This document shows, in pieces, positions 16,099 through 24,403 of a DNA stretch of 64,000 nt. The position numbers and the translations under genes are program-made. The first letter of the stretch is position 1. Each line of letters begins with the position of its first letter. The notes under the pieces were generated by a model. The model saw only the letters and a list, made by a program, of their open reading frames with translations. It searched no databases and was not told the origin of the DNA. Source of the stretch: GCA-2733415 sp049614485 (lineage in GTDB: Bacteria > Bacteroidota > Bacteroidia > Flavobacteriales > Flavobacteriaceae); NCBI GenBank assembly GCA_049614485.1, contig JBMZDR010000008.1, positions 33,845 to 97,844 of the forward strand, written 5' to 3'.

Positions 16099-18303
16099 TT
16101 AAATTCTTTTGACACGATCTATACCATTAATTTTTTGAATGTTATTAATGAGCTTATCTATGGTTTTTTTATTTTTCACAGAAACTGTAATATGACCAGT
16201 AAAAATACCATCATCTGTTTCAAAACTAATTTTTTTAATATTCACATTCATATTGTTAGAAATCACCATTGTTAAATTGTTTACAAGCCCTAATTGATCT
16301 ATCCCAGTAATTACTAAGTCGGTGAAATATTCTTGTTGTGAAGAGTCTATCCATTTTGCTTTGATAATTCTGTATGCATAATTGGCTTGCATACTTACAG
16401 CGTTTGGACAATTATTTTTATGTACTTTAATCCCCTCGCTTACGGTTACAAAACCGAATACTTGGTCGCCAGGAATTGGATTACAGCAACTTGATAATTT
16501 ATAGTTTAGTTTCTCTTCTTCTTTACCAAAAACTAATAAATCATATTTGTGAGTGATCTCTTCTTTATTCAGCTCCTCTTGACTACTTTTCTTTCTGGTC
16601 CGTTTTTTAAAGAAACTAATAAATGCATTACTACGTTCAGCAGCAAAATCTTTTAATTTCTTGTTATCGATATTGCCTAACCCAGCTCTATAAAAAAGAT
16701 CTAAACTTGTTTTTAATTCCAAAAAAGACACCAGTTCATTAACGCTTTTTTCGTTTAAAGTAATTTTTAATTGTTTTAACTTTCTTGTGAGTAGTTCTTT
16801 ACCGTCAGAAGCGATACGTTTCTTTTCATCTTTTAGTGATGATTTTATTTTAGATTTTGCTCTGGCTGTAGTGACATACTCTAACCAGTTTGAACTTGGT
16901 TTTGTATTTTCGGAAGTAATAACTTCTACCTGATCACCACTTTTTAAGACATGACTTAACGGGACAAGTTTTCCGTTAACCTTCGTGCCTCGAGTTTTGT
17001 ATCCAATTTGTGTGTGTATGCTAAAAGCAAAATCTAATGAGGTAGCACCTTTTGGTAATGATTTTAAATCTCCTTTTGGTGTGAACACAAAAATTTCTTT
17101 AGCGTATAAATTTAATTTAAACTGTTCAATAAAATCTACGGCATTGGCTTCATGGTTTTCTAAGGCTTCTTGAAGCTTCACTAACCATTCATCTAGACCT
17201 CCTTCATCATTTGCGCCTTGTTTGTATTTATAATGTGCAGCATAGCCTTTTTCGGCTATTTCATTCATGCGTTCAGAACGAATTTGAACTTCAACCCACC
17301 TTCCTTTAGGACCCATTACAGTAATATGTAATGCCTCATAACCCGTAGATTTAGGACTAGAAATCCAGTCACGTAAGCGTACAGGATTTGGACGGTAATG
17401 ATCTGTTACAATTGAATAAATTTTCCAGGCAATGAATTTTTCTTGTTCTTGATTACAGTTATAAATTATTCTTACTGCAAATTTATCATACACTTCTTCA
17501 AAAGTGACGTTTTGTTTGAGCATTTTCTTTCTGATTGAAAAAATAGATTTCGGACGTCCCTTAATTTGGAATTCTATATTTTGATTGAGTAAACTGTCTT
17601 TTATAGATTCATTAAAGGTTTTAATATAGTTGTTTTGTTCTTCTTTAGATTCTATTGTTTTTTCAAGAATACTATTGTAAACTTCTGGTTCGGTATATTT
17701 TAAACTTAAGTCTTCTAACTCGGTCTTTATGTTGTAAAGCCCCATTCTGTGTGCTAGTGGTGCATAAATGTATAAAGTTTCAGAAGCAATTTTCACTTGC
17801 TTATAACCAGGCATAGAGCCCATGGTTTGCATGTTGTGTAAACGATCTGCGATTTTTATAATAATTACACGAACATCATCATGCAATGTCAATAGCATTT
17901 TTCTGAAATTCTCAGCTTGTAAAGAGACATCTGCTTCACTTTGTAGTTTAGAAATTTTGGTTAACCCATCTACAATTCGGGCAACAGTTTCGCCAAATAG
18001 ACGTTCCATGTCATTTAGTGTGAAATCAGTATCTTCAACGACATCGTGCAATAAAGCTGCTGCAATAGAAGTAGCGTCTAAACCAATTTCAGCAGCTACT
18101 ATTTTTGCTACTGCTATAGGGTGAAAAATATAGGCTTCGCCACTTTTTCTACGTTGGTCTTTATGAGCATCTACAGCTGTGTTAAAAGCCAATCGAATCA
18201 ATTTTTTATCCTCATCAGTTAAAGATTGGTAACTGATTTTTAAAAGATTTCTATATTCGGCTGCAATGGCTGCGTTTTCTTGTTCTATTTCTACGTCTGT
18301 CAT
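16099..18303 (-). CDS. rel: Bifunctional (p)ppGpp synthetase/hydrolase, RelA/SpoT family
   Basis: 734 residues. HD hydrolase domain with His61 and His86-Asp87 (LLHDVVEDTD), synthetase domain with GRPKSIFSIRKKM near 249-261, TGS domain near 410-470 (FTPKGDLKSLPKGATSLDFAF) and a C-terminal ACT domain near 660-734. Both catalytic halves look intact, so it should make and degrade the stringent-response alarmone. The start lies 198 bases from the divergently oriented helicase gene. It is upstream of, but separated by a promoter from, fur-purA. Confidence 0.95.
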   Translation of the reverse strand: MTDVEIEQENAAIAAEYRNLLKISYQSLTDEDKKLIRLAFNTAVDAHKDQRRKSGEAYIFHPIAVAKIVAAEIGLDATSIAAALLHDVVEDTDFTLNDMERLFGETVARIVDGLTKISKLQSEADVSLQAENFRKMLLTLHDDVRVIIIKIADRLHNMQTMGSMPGYKQVKIASETLYIYAPLAHRMGLYNIKTELEDLSLKYTEPEVYNSILEKTIESKEEQNNYIKTFNESIKDSLLNQNIEFQIKGRPKSIFSIRKKMLKQNVTFEEVYDKFAVRIIYNCNQEQEKFIAWKIYSIVTDHYRPNPVRLRDWISSPKSTGYEALHITVMGPKGRWVEVQIRSERMNEIAEKGYAAHYKYKQGANDEGGLDEWLVKLQEALENHEANAVDFIEQFKLNLYAKEIFVFTPKGDLKSLPKGATSLDFAFSIHTQIGYKTRGTKVNGKLVPLSHVLKSGDQVEVITSENTKPSSNWLEYVTTARAKSKIKSSLKDEKKRIASDGKELLTRKLKQLKITLNEKSVNELVSFLELKTSLDLFYRAGLGNIDNKKLKDFAAERSNAFISFFKKRTRKKSSQEELNKEEITHKYDLLVFGKEEEKLNYKLSSCCNPIPGDQVFGFVTVSEGIKVHKNNCPNAVSMQANYAYRIIKAKWIDSSQQEYFTDLVITGIDQLGLVNNLTMVISNNMNVNIKKISFETDDGIFTGHITVSVKNKKTIDKLINNIQKINGIDRVKRI

Positions 18304-18387
18304 ATATCTAAGATATAATAAGTACTACAGTTCTGCAATATTTTTTTATGAATTCTATAAAGAATGAACTATGCCAAAAAATCAATG

Positions 18388-18395
18388 TATATTTG
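18388..18395 (+). promoter_or_regulatory. Promoter -7 box for the DEAD-box helicase gene
   Basis: TATATTTG is an exact match to the Bacteroidetes box. Transcription would start close to 18401, so the mRNA leader of about 100 bases begins right at the first of three hairpins. Confidence 0.7.
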
Positions 18396-18400
18396 CAGCT

Positions 18401-18501
18401 ACAAAATGTAACACCATAGATGTGTTACAGGGTAAAATCACTGACAGATTACAATGTCAGAATAACATAAAAGCCAAAAAAGGCTTATTTAAAAATAACA
18501 T
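18401..18501 (+). promoter_or_regulatory. Structured 5' leader with three tandem hairpins
   Basis: Three exact inverted repeats follow one another: TGTAACAC/GTGTTACA (18407-18414 with 18422-18429), CTGACA/TGTCAG (18441-18446 with 18455-18460), and AAGCC/GGCTT (18471-18475 with 18482-18486). No U-run follows the last, so termination is unlikely. The layout suggests control of translation or mRNA stability, for example by temperature or by the helicase itself. The structures are read directly; the role is inference. Confidence 0.55.
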
Positions 18502-19797
18502 ATGACATTTGAATCTTTAGGATTATCAACAGCATTAGTAAAAGCTGTTGAAAAAAAAGGGTATACTGAGCCTTCACCAATTCAGCAAAAAGCAATCCCA
18601 TTAATTATTGACGGAAAAGATGTATTAGCATCTGCACAAACAGGAACTGGTAAAACAGCTGGGTTTACCTTACCAATGTTGCATAAATTAGTTGCCGAAA
18701 ATAAATGGAAAAGACGCCCAATTAGAGCACTTGTATTAACGCCAACGCGTGAATTGGCAGCGCAAGTTTATGATAATGTAAGAGCGTATAGTGAATATTT
18801 GAACATCAAATCAATGGTAATTTTTGGTGGTGTAAATCAAAAACCACAAATTAGAGCCTTAAGAGATGGTGTAGATGTGTTGGTAGCTACTCCTGGTAGG
18901 CTGTTGGATTTACAAAGTCAAGGAGCGTTATCTTTAGGTAAAATAGAGTTCTTAGTATTAGATGAAGCAGACCGTATGTTAGATATGGGGTTCTTAAGAG
19001 ATATTAAAAAGGTATTAGAGCTTGTGCCGAAAGAAAGACAAACATTATTGTTCTCAGCTACTTTTTCAAAAGAAATTAAATCGTTTGCTAGCAGTATTTT
19101 AAGAAATCCAGTAGCTGTTGAAGCTGCCCCAGAAAATACAACAGCTGAAAAAGTTGTTCAAAAAGTTTATCGCGTTGATAAGGGTAAGAAAACCGAATTA
19201 ATTATTAAACTGATTGCCGACGGTAAATGGAAACAAGTTTTAGTGTTTACACGTACCAAGCATGGCGCAAACAGATTGACCGAAAAAATGAATAAAAAAG
19301 GCATTACTGCTGCAGCTATTCATGGTAATAAAAGTCAGAATGCCAGAACCAAAGCTCTGGAGGGCTTTAAGACAAATAAAGTAAGGGTTTTAGTTGCAAC
19401 TGATATTGCTGCTCGAGGTTTAGATATTCCGTTATTGCCACATGTTATTAATTTTGAACTGCCAAATGTCCCAGAAGATTATGTACATAGAATTGGTAGA
19501 ACAGGTAGAGCAGGAGCAAGTGGTGAAGCGTTGTCATTGGTTTGTGGCGAGGAGAGAGAGTATTTGAAAAGTATTGAAAAACTTTTAGGAGAAAAAATGC
19601 CAACGTCTTCAATTGAAGGATATGAGCCAAGTAAAGAAGATTTAGAAAGCACACCTATAAAAGGAAAGGCCCAAAAGAAATCTTCAAGAGGTGGTAATTC
19701 AAGGAGAGGTTCCTCTAACAGTAATAATTCAAATAGAAGACGAACAGGCGGTGGAAGCGCTAATAAAAACAAGTCAAGACGTCCACGAAGAGATTAG
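18502..19797 (+). CDS. rhlE: DEAD-box RNA helicase, RhlE type
   Basis: 431 residues with every helicase motif: Q motif SPIQQKAIP, motif I AQTGTGKT, PTRELA, TPGR, DEAD (151-158 region), SAT, ARGLDIP and HRIGRTGR. After about residue 375 comes a basic tail rich in Ser, Arg, Gly and Asn, typical of RNA-annealing extensions. It would unwind structured RNA in ribosome assembly and cold adaptation. It is preceded by a leader of three hairpins and followed 6 bases later by a VF530-family gene. Confidence 0.95.
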   Translation: MTFESLGLSTALVKAVEKKGYTEPSPIQQKAIPLIIDGKDVLASAQTGTGKTAGFTLPMLHKLVAENKWKRRPIRALVLTPTRELAAQVYDNVRAYSEYLNIKSMVIFGGVNQKPQIRALRDGVDVLVATPGRLLDLQSQGALSLGKIEFLVLDEADRMLDMGFLRDIKKVLELVPKERQTLLFSATFSKEIKSFASSILRNPVAVEAAPENTTAEKVVQKVYRVDKGKKTELIIKLIADGKWKQVLVFTRTKHGANRLTEKMNKKGITAAAIHGNKSQNARTKALEGFKTNKVRVLVATDIAARGLDIPLLPHVINFELPNVPEDYVHRIGRTGRAGASGEALSLVCGEEREYLKSIEKLLGEKMPTSSIEGYEPSKEDLESTPIKGKAQKKSSRGGNSRRGSSNSNNSNRRRTGGGSANKNKSRRPRRD

Positions 19798-19803
19798 TTT
19801 GCT

Positions 19804-20040
19804 ATGGAACAACAGAAAAATAACCCCTTACATGGTGTGAAACTAGCAACAATTGTAGAAGAGTTGGTAGAATATTATGGATGGGACCATTTAGGAACAC
19901 AAATTAATATCCGTTGTTTTAATGATAATCCTTCGGTAAAATCGAGCTTGAAGTTTTTAAGACGCACACCCTGGGCAAGAAATAAAGTGGAGCACTTATA
20001 TTTGTACATGCTTCGTAAAAGTGGTAGAAATAAAAAATAA
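19804..20040 (+). CDS. VF530 (DUF2132) family small protein
   Basis: 78 residues matching the VF530 family: NPLHGVKLATIVEELVEYYGW, SVKSSLKFLRRTPWARNKVE and a C-terminal YLYMLRKS (longer stretches given in pieces). The fold is a small helical domain thought to bind DNA; the function is not established. It follows the helicase gene by 6 bases and shares its terminator. Confidence 0.88.
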   Translation: MEQQKNNPLHGVKLATIVEELVEYYGWDHLGTQINIRCFNDNPSVKSSLKFLRRTPWARNKVEHLYLYMLRKSGRNKK

Positions 20041-20051
20041 TTATTACGCAT

Positions 20052-20090
20052 AAAAAAAGCCCAATCAATAATGATTGGGCTTTTTGTTTT
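20052..20090. terminator. Bidirectional terminator between VF530 and cold-shock genes
   Basis: AAAAAGCCCAATCA and TGATTGGGCTTTTT form a 14-bp stem with a 4-base loop, with an A-run before it and a T-run after it. It serves the convergent transcripts from both sides. Confidence 0.93.
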
Positions 20091-20104
20091 TGAAAATAGA
20101 TATT

Positions 20105-20296
20105 TTATAAAACGCTTACATTTACTGCGTTCATTCCTTTTTTACCTTCTTCTAAATCAAATTCTACTTCGTCTCCTTCGCGAATTTCATCTACTAATCC
20201 TGTAACGTGTACAAAATACTCTTTACCTGAACCTTCTTCTGTAATAAATCCGAAACCTTTAGTGTCGTTGAAGAATTTTACTGTTCCTTTATTCAT
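20105..20296 (-). CDS. csp: Cold-shock domain protein
   Basis: 63 residues forming a single cold-shock domain: GTVKFFNDTKGFGFI contains RNP1 (KGFGFI) and EYFVHVTG is RNP2 with one less aromatic residue than E. coli CspA. It binds single-stranded RNA or DNA as a chaperone. It has its own promoter, which overlaps the end of the gene upstream. Confidence 0.95.
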   Translation of the reverse strand: MNKGTVKFFNDTKGFGFITEEGSGKEYFVHVTGLVDEIREGDEVEFDLEEGKKGMNAVNVSVL

Positions 20297-20332
20297 TGTT
20301 TGTGTATTAATTATTAATTATTGTATTCAATA

Positions 20333-20362
20333 CAAATGTAGTGCCAAAAATTAGATACTCAA
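20333..20362 (-). promoter_or_regulatory. Cold-shock gene promoter
   Basis: On the minus strand TTG (20362-20360) is followed after 19 bases by TACATTTG (20340-20333), a strong Bacteroidetes promoter. The -33 part lies within the last codons of the neighbouring gene at 20351. A short TTGTATT/AATACAA hairpin follows the box. Confidence 0.72.
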
Positions 20363-20827
20363 TCTATTTATTGAAATATTATAATCATACTGCAAATCTT
20401 CATGTAATGCGAGTGTTTTCTTCTTAACAGACTCTAATTCTCGTTTATAGATGTTTAATAAGACAGTATTGCGTTTAATAGAAGGAGTAAACTCACTGAG
20501 TTTTTTACAGAAATATAGGAGTAAAGTAATTTCTGTTTCTTTATTTTTTGAATAGCGAATGTACTTTTTAATGTTTCTTAATATTTTCCGAACACTTTTT
20601 TTAATAAAGTAATAGGTTTTAGTGTTGATGTTTTCAAACTGTTCGTCTATTTCAATTTTTACAGTATCAATATAATGATCTTCATGATCTGATTCAAATA
20701 GTAAATAGGTGAGTAGCTCTTTGTTTTCTTTTTTGAACTTAGATAATTGTAAGCACAACTCTATTAACTCATCTTTTGACTGTTGTTTCAATTCAGTTTT
20801 TATATCTTTAACACTAGCGACTTTCAT
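20351..20827 (-). CDS. Conserved helical protein, function unknown
   Basis: 158 residues, very rich in Lys, Glu and Leu, predicted all-helical with no signal peptide, membrane span or recognisable motif. It lies 1 base after the end of the chromate-transporter gene, so they are probably cotranscribed. I do not recognise the family. A cytoplasmic location is likely. Confidence 0.7.
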   Translation of the reverse strand: MKVASVKDIKTELKQQSKDELIELCLQLSKFKKENKELLTYLLFESDHEDHYIDTVKIEIDEQFENINTKTYYFIKKSVRKILRNIKKYIRYSKNKETEITLLLYFCKKLSEFTPSIKRNTVLLNIYKRELESVKKKTLALHEDLQYDYNISINRLSI

Positions 20828-20828
20828 A

Positions 20829-21950
20829 TTATATCAAAGTTAACACATATCCGATTAAAGCGCCTCCAATTACAATAGATGCGCTATTTAGTTTTTTAAA
20901 TACAAACACTCCAATTAAACTTAATATTGCGATAAGTATGGTTCTCCAATCCATTAAGGTGTCTTTGCACATATCAAAACTTACTGCAAAAATTAAGGCT
21001 ACTGCAGCAACATTTACAGCGTTTAAAAATGCACTAATAACATTAGATTTTCGTAGTTTAGGAATTATAGGGTTGAGAAGTAATACAAATAAAAAGGAAG
21101 GTAAGAATATTCCTAACGTTGCTGCTAAGGCTCCTGATACGCCATTCATCTGCCAACCAATAAATGTAGCTGTAGATAAAACAGGGCCAGGTGTAAATTG
21201 ACCAACTGCTACGGCATCTATCAATTCTTGTCGTGTTAGCCATCCATTTGCAACGAGTTCAGTATCAAGAAAAGCAAATAATACATAACCGCTCCCGTAT
21301 AGAATAGCTCCAATTTTAAAAAACGTTAATAGTATTTTAAGACTTCCTATTTTTATAGGATTGCTTATTTGAAACAGCAACAATGGTATAAATGTGTGTA
21401 ATGAGTTTTGTTTTTCTTTGTAGTAGTACAGTAATAGACCTATAAGGCCACAGCCAAATAATGCGCCTATTTCATTTAAACCACATAAACAGGCAATAAG
21501 AGTTATTATTCCTAAAATTCCTAGCTCAGTAGTTTTTACTGCTTTTTTAGCTAACCGATAGCCCGCCATTATAATTAAAGCAATAACTGCGGGTTTTATA
21601 CCGTAGATAAAAGGTTCAACCTCTGGTAAGTGTCCGTACGTTTGGTACAGCCACGCAAATAACATTGTAATTAAAATTGCTGGTGTAATGAAACATACTC
21701 CAGCAATAAATAAACCTCTCCAGCCACCACGTTCATAACCACAGTGCATGGTCATTTCTGTAGAATTTGGTCCTGGAATTAAGTTTGTAGCACCAATAAG
21801 ATCTAGAAAGTGTTCTTGTGTAAACCATTGTCGTTTATGAACAACTTCATCTTCCATCATGGCAATATGTGCAGCTGGCCCACCAAATGAAATACAACCT
21901 AACTTGAAAAATAATTGTGCAATTTCTAACAGATTTCCTTTTCTCTGCAT
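20829..21950 (-). CDS. chrA: Chromate transporter (CHR family, two-domain)
   Basis: 373 residues with two homologous halves. Each has the CHR signature: FGGPAAHIAMMEDEVV and GATNLIPGPNSTEM in the first half; FGSGY-type and VAVGQFTPGPVLSTATFIGW in the second. About ten membrane spans. The family exports chromate with proton coupling, though many members are not tested for chromate. The gene stands 33 bases after a helicase gene in the same direction. Confidence 0.9.
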   Translation of the reverse strand: MQRKGNLLEIAQLFFKLGCISFGGPAAHIAMMEDEVVHKRQWFTQEHFLDLIGATNLIPGPNSTEMTMHCGYERGGWRGLFIAGVCFITPAILITMLFAWLYQTYGHLPEVEPFIYGIKPAVIALIIMAGYRLAKKAVKTTELGILGIITLIACLCGLNEIGALFGCGLIGLLLYYYKEKQNSLHTFIPLLLFQISNPIKIGSLKILLTFFKIGAILYGSGYVLFAFLDTELVANGWLTRQELIDAVAVGQFTPGPVLSTATFIGWQMNGVSGALAATLGIFLPSFLFVLLLNPIIPKLRKSNVISAFLNAVNVAAVALIFAVSFDMCKDTLMDWRTILIAILSLIGVFVFKKLNSASIVIGGALIGYVLTLI

Positions 21951-21983
21951 AGTAAACGGAATGTACTTTAGAGTAATTAGTAT

Positions 21984-23219
21984 TTAATACCAGCGTTTCT
22001 TTTTCTTTTTAGACCCTTCAGATTTTCTGCTCTTTTTATGTTTGCTTCCTTGTTTTTTATGAACTTGAGGTTTTGCTTTAGGATCTAAAGGAAACGGGTG
22101 TTCTTCTTCAATAGGAATAATTTTATTAATGGTTTTTTGAATAGCTGTTACATACACTTTTTCGTCTGCAGAACATAATGAATAAGCAACACCTTTACTG
22201 CCTGCTCTTCCAGTTCTACCAATACGGTGTACATAGGTTTCAGGTACATTGGGCATGTCAAAATTGATAACGGCATCTAGTTCCTTTATGTCAATTCCTC
22301 TTGAAGCAACATCAGTTGCAATTAGAATATTTGCACGACCTCTTTTAAAATCATTCATAGCTTCTTGACGTTCGCTTTGTGCTTTGTCTCCATGAATTGA
22401 AACCACCTTATAACCGTTGTTTGATAATGATTTTTCAAGTTTGTCAACACCGTATTTTGTGCGTCTGAAAATTAAAATATTCCCATTTATTGTAGTTCTT
22501 AATAAATGTAAACACAACTCTATTTTTTGTGGTTTTGGCGTGTAATATAATATTTGACTAACTGTTTTGGTAGTTGAAGATGTGGGTGAGACCTCTACTT
22601 TTTCTGGGTTAGTTAAAATAGTATTAGCTAAATCTACAACTTTATGAGGCATTGTTGCAGAAAATAATAATGTCTGCTTGTTAGCAGGACACAAACGTTC
22701 TATTTTTCTAACGTCGTCAATGAACCCCATGTCTAGCATTAAATCGGCTTCATCTAATACGAAGGTTTCAATATAATCGAGATTGATTATATCTTGCTTA
22801 TGTAAATCTAACAACCTACCTGGGGTCGCAATTAAAATATCAATACCTCTTTTAATAATTTCTTTTTGAGGTTCAATAGATGTACCTCCAAAAATAACAG
22901 CAGATTTTAAATTTGTGAATTTGCTATAACGGTTAAAGTTTTCGTTAATTTGAATAGCTAACTCTCGGGTGGGACTCACAATTAAAGCTCTAGTTTTTTT
23001 ACCTTTTTTACCAGCTTCTTGTTTATCATATAATAGCTGTAAAATAGGTAAAGCAAATGCTGCTGTTTTACCTGTACCGGTTTGTGCAGAAGCAATGACA
23101 TCTTTTTTATCTAAAATTAATGGGATAGTATACTCTTGAATAGGGGTAGGAACTTCGTATTTTTTTTCAGAAAGAGCCTTTAAAATAGGTTTGTTAAGCT
23201 TTAAATCTTTAAACGTCAT
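21984..23219 (-). CDS. DEAD-box RNA helicase, RhlE type (second copy)
   Basis: 411 residues with complete motifs: TPIQEYTIP, AQTGTGKTAAF, PTRELA, TPGRLLD, DEAD, SAT, SRGIDIK and HRIGRTGRAG. The C-terminal tail is short and lysine-rich (KHKKSRKSEGSKKKKKRWY), unlike the RG-rich tail of the copy at 18502. Two such helicases within 5 kb, along with a cold-shock protein, point to RNA remodelling. Its own TATCTTTG box lies 27-34 bases upstream. Confidence 0.95.
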   Translation of the reverse strand: MTFKDLKLNKPILKALSEKKYEVPTPIQEYTIPLILDKKDVIASAQTGTGKTAAFALPILQLLYDKQEAGKKGKKTRALIVSPTRELAIQINENFNRYSKFTNLKSAVIFGGTSIEPQKEIIKRGIDILIATPGRLLDLHKQDIINLDYIETFVLDEADLMLDMGFIDDVRKIERLCPANKQTLLFSATMPHKVVDLANTILTNPEKVEVSPTSSTTKTVSQILYYTPKPQKIELCLHLLRTTINGNILIFRRTKYGVDKLEKSLSNNGYKVVSIHGDKAQSERQEAMNDFKRGRANILIATDVASRGIDIKELDAVINFDMPNVPETYVHRIGRTGRAGSKGVAYSLCSADEKVYVTAIQKTINKIIPIEEEHPFPLDPKAKPQVHKKQGSKHKKSRKSEGSKKKKKRWY

Positions 23220-23245
23220 AGAGGTGTTTTAAACAAAATGTATGG

Positions 23246-23253
23246 CAAAGATA
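23246..23253 (-). promoter_or_regulatory. Promoter -7 box for the second helicase
   Basis: The minus strand reads TATCTTTG, an exact TAnnTTTG match, 26 bases before the start codon. No TTTG at ideal spacing was seen. Confidence 0.6.
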
Positions 23254-23317
23254 CTCTAAAAATAGATGTGAAATTAAATTGATATAATTTGGCCTGTAAG
23301 ACGATGCATAATACATG

Positions 23318-23358
23318 AAAAAAAGCCGCATTCAAGTTGTAAGGATGAATACGGCTTT
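23318..23358 (-). terminator. Intrinsic terminator between trpA and the helicase gene
   Basis: Minus-strand AAAGCCG-T-ATTCA pairs with TGAAT-G-CGGCTTT around a loop of 11 bases, followed by a run of seven T. It lies about 270 bases after the trpA stop and is the first terminator after the trp operon. Confidence 0.85.
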
Positions 23359-23431
23359 ATGCCAATAAATATTTAAATGAATACTATAAATAAATATTCT
23401 AAAAAAATTCACTTAGAAATTTATTTGGCAT
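23318..23431 (-). ncRNA. Candidate structured RNA ending in a terminator, downstream of trpA
   Basis: On the minus strand a long helix joins 23431-23419 (ATGCCAAATAAAT) to 23370-23359 (ATTTATTGGCAT) with one bulged base. Inside it is TTCTAA/TTAGAA, and directly after it comes the terminator hairpin. No open reading frame fills the segment. It may be the 3' UTR of the trp mRNA or an independent small RNA; no clear promoter was found. Confidence 0.4.
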
Positions 23432-23625
23432 CGCTATAATAATCTTTCTAAAGTACTACGAAACAATTGTATTTCTCTGCTTCTTAAATTCCTTTACGTG
23501 ATTATTTAGCTTGTGAGATATAATTAACATTATCAATATATAATTACTATTGTATAACTAGTATATCTCAATTTTCAATATATAAAGTTAGTAAATAATG
23601 TGTTGATATGCAATAGTTTACGTGT
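23432..23625. other. AT-rich spacer after trpA
   Basis: No coding sequence is seen. It holds an inverted pair GAGATATA (23515-23522) / TATATCTC (23562-23569) that could form a large hairpin at the 3' end of the trp transcript. Confidence 0.4.
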
Positions 23626-24393
23626 TTATTTTATATTGTTTACAAACTGCTTAATGTCTTTTGATAAATTGGTAGATTTTTTTAAACGTTTAATAAATGC
23701 ACTGCCTATAATAGCACCATCAGCATACGTACAGGCTTTAGAAAATGTATCTGCATTGCTAATACCAAAGCCAATCAATTTCGGAACACATAGTTCTAGA
23801 TTATTGATGTAGTTAAAATAGTCTATTTGGCTGTCTTGAATATCACTTTTGCTTCCTGTGATTGCAAACGAAGATACAACATACAAAAACGCAGTACTTT
23901 CGTTAGCTATAAGTTTGATGCGTTCTTCAGAGGTTTGTGGTGTAATTAAGAAGCTCATTTTTAAATCATGAGTTTCAAATAAAGTTTTATAATCTTCTAA
24001 ATAAATGTCCAAAGGTAAATCTGGTAATATAAGTCCATCTACGCCAACGTCTTTTGCTTTTAATAAAAATTCCTCGGTACCATATTTAACGATTTGATTT
24101 AAATAACCCATTAACATAATTGGGATATTAACAGTTTTTCTGATTTCTTGTATTTGCTCAAAAATCAAATCAAGAGTAATTCCGTTTTGTATAGCAATTT
24201 CACTACTCTGTTGTATGGTTGGTCCGTCAGCAAGAGGATCAGAAAAAGGCATGCCAATTTCAACCATGTCTACACCCGAAGCGGCTAAGTTTTTAACAAC
24301 ATCTATAGTGTCTTTTAATTTAGGAAACCCAGCAGTGGTATATATGTTTAAAATATTCTTTTTAGTAGAAAATAAATGTTCAAGTCTATTCAT
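23626..24393 (-). CDS. trpA: Tryptophan synthase alpha chain
   Basis: 255 residues, a TIM-barrel protein with VEIGMPFSDPLADGPTIQ. Glu45 and Asp56 correspond to the catalytic acid pair that cleaves indole-glycerol phosphate. GFGISNADTF and GAIIGSAFIK form the phosphate-binding end. It passes indole to TrpB through the complex. Last gene of the trp operon, 10 bases after trpB. Confidence 0.97.
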   Translation of the reverse strand: MNRLEHLFSTKKNILNIYTTAGFPKLKDTIDVVKNLAASGVDMVEIGMPFSDPLADGPTIQQSSEIAIQNGITLDLIFEQIQEIRKTVNIPIMLMGYLNQIVKYGTEEFLLKAKDVGVDGLILPDLPLDIYLEDYKTLFETHDLKMSFLITPQTSEERIKLIANESTAFLYVVSSFAITGSKSDIQDSQIDYFNYINNLELCVPKLIGFGISNADTFSKACTYADGAIIGSAFIKRLKKSTNLSKDIKQFVNNIK

Positions 24394-24403
24394 TTTATCC
24401 GTA

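Noticed and set aside
17822..18124. 100-codon frame opposite the (p)ppGpp enzyme gene
   Set aside because: It overlaps the HD domain on the other strand; composition is that of an antisense frame.
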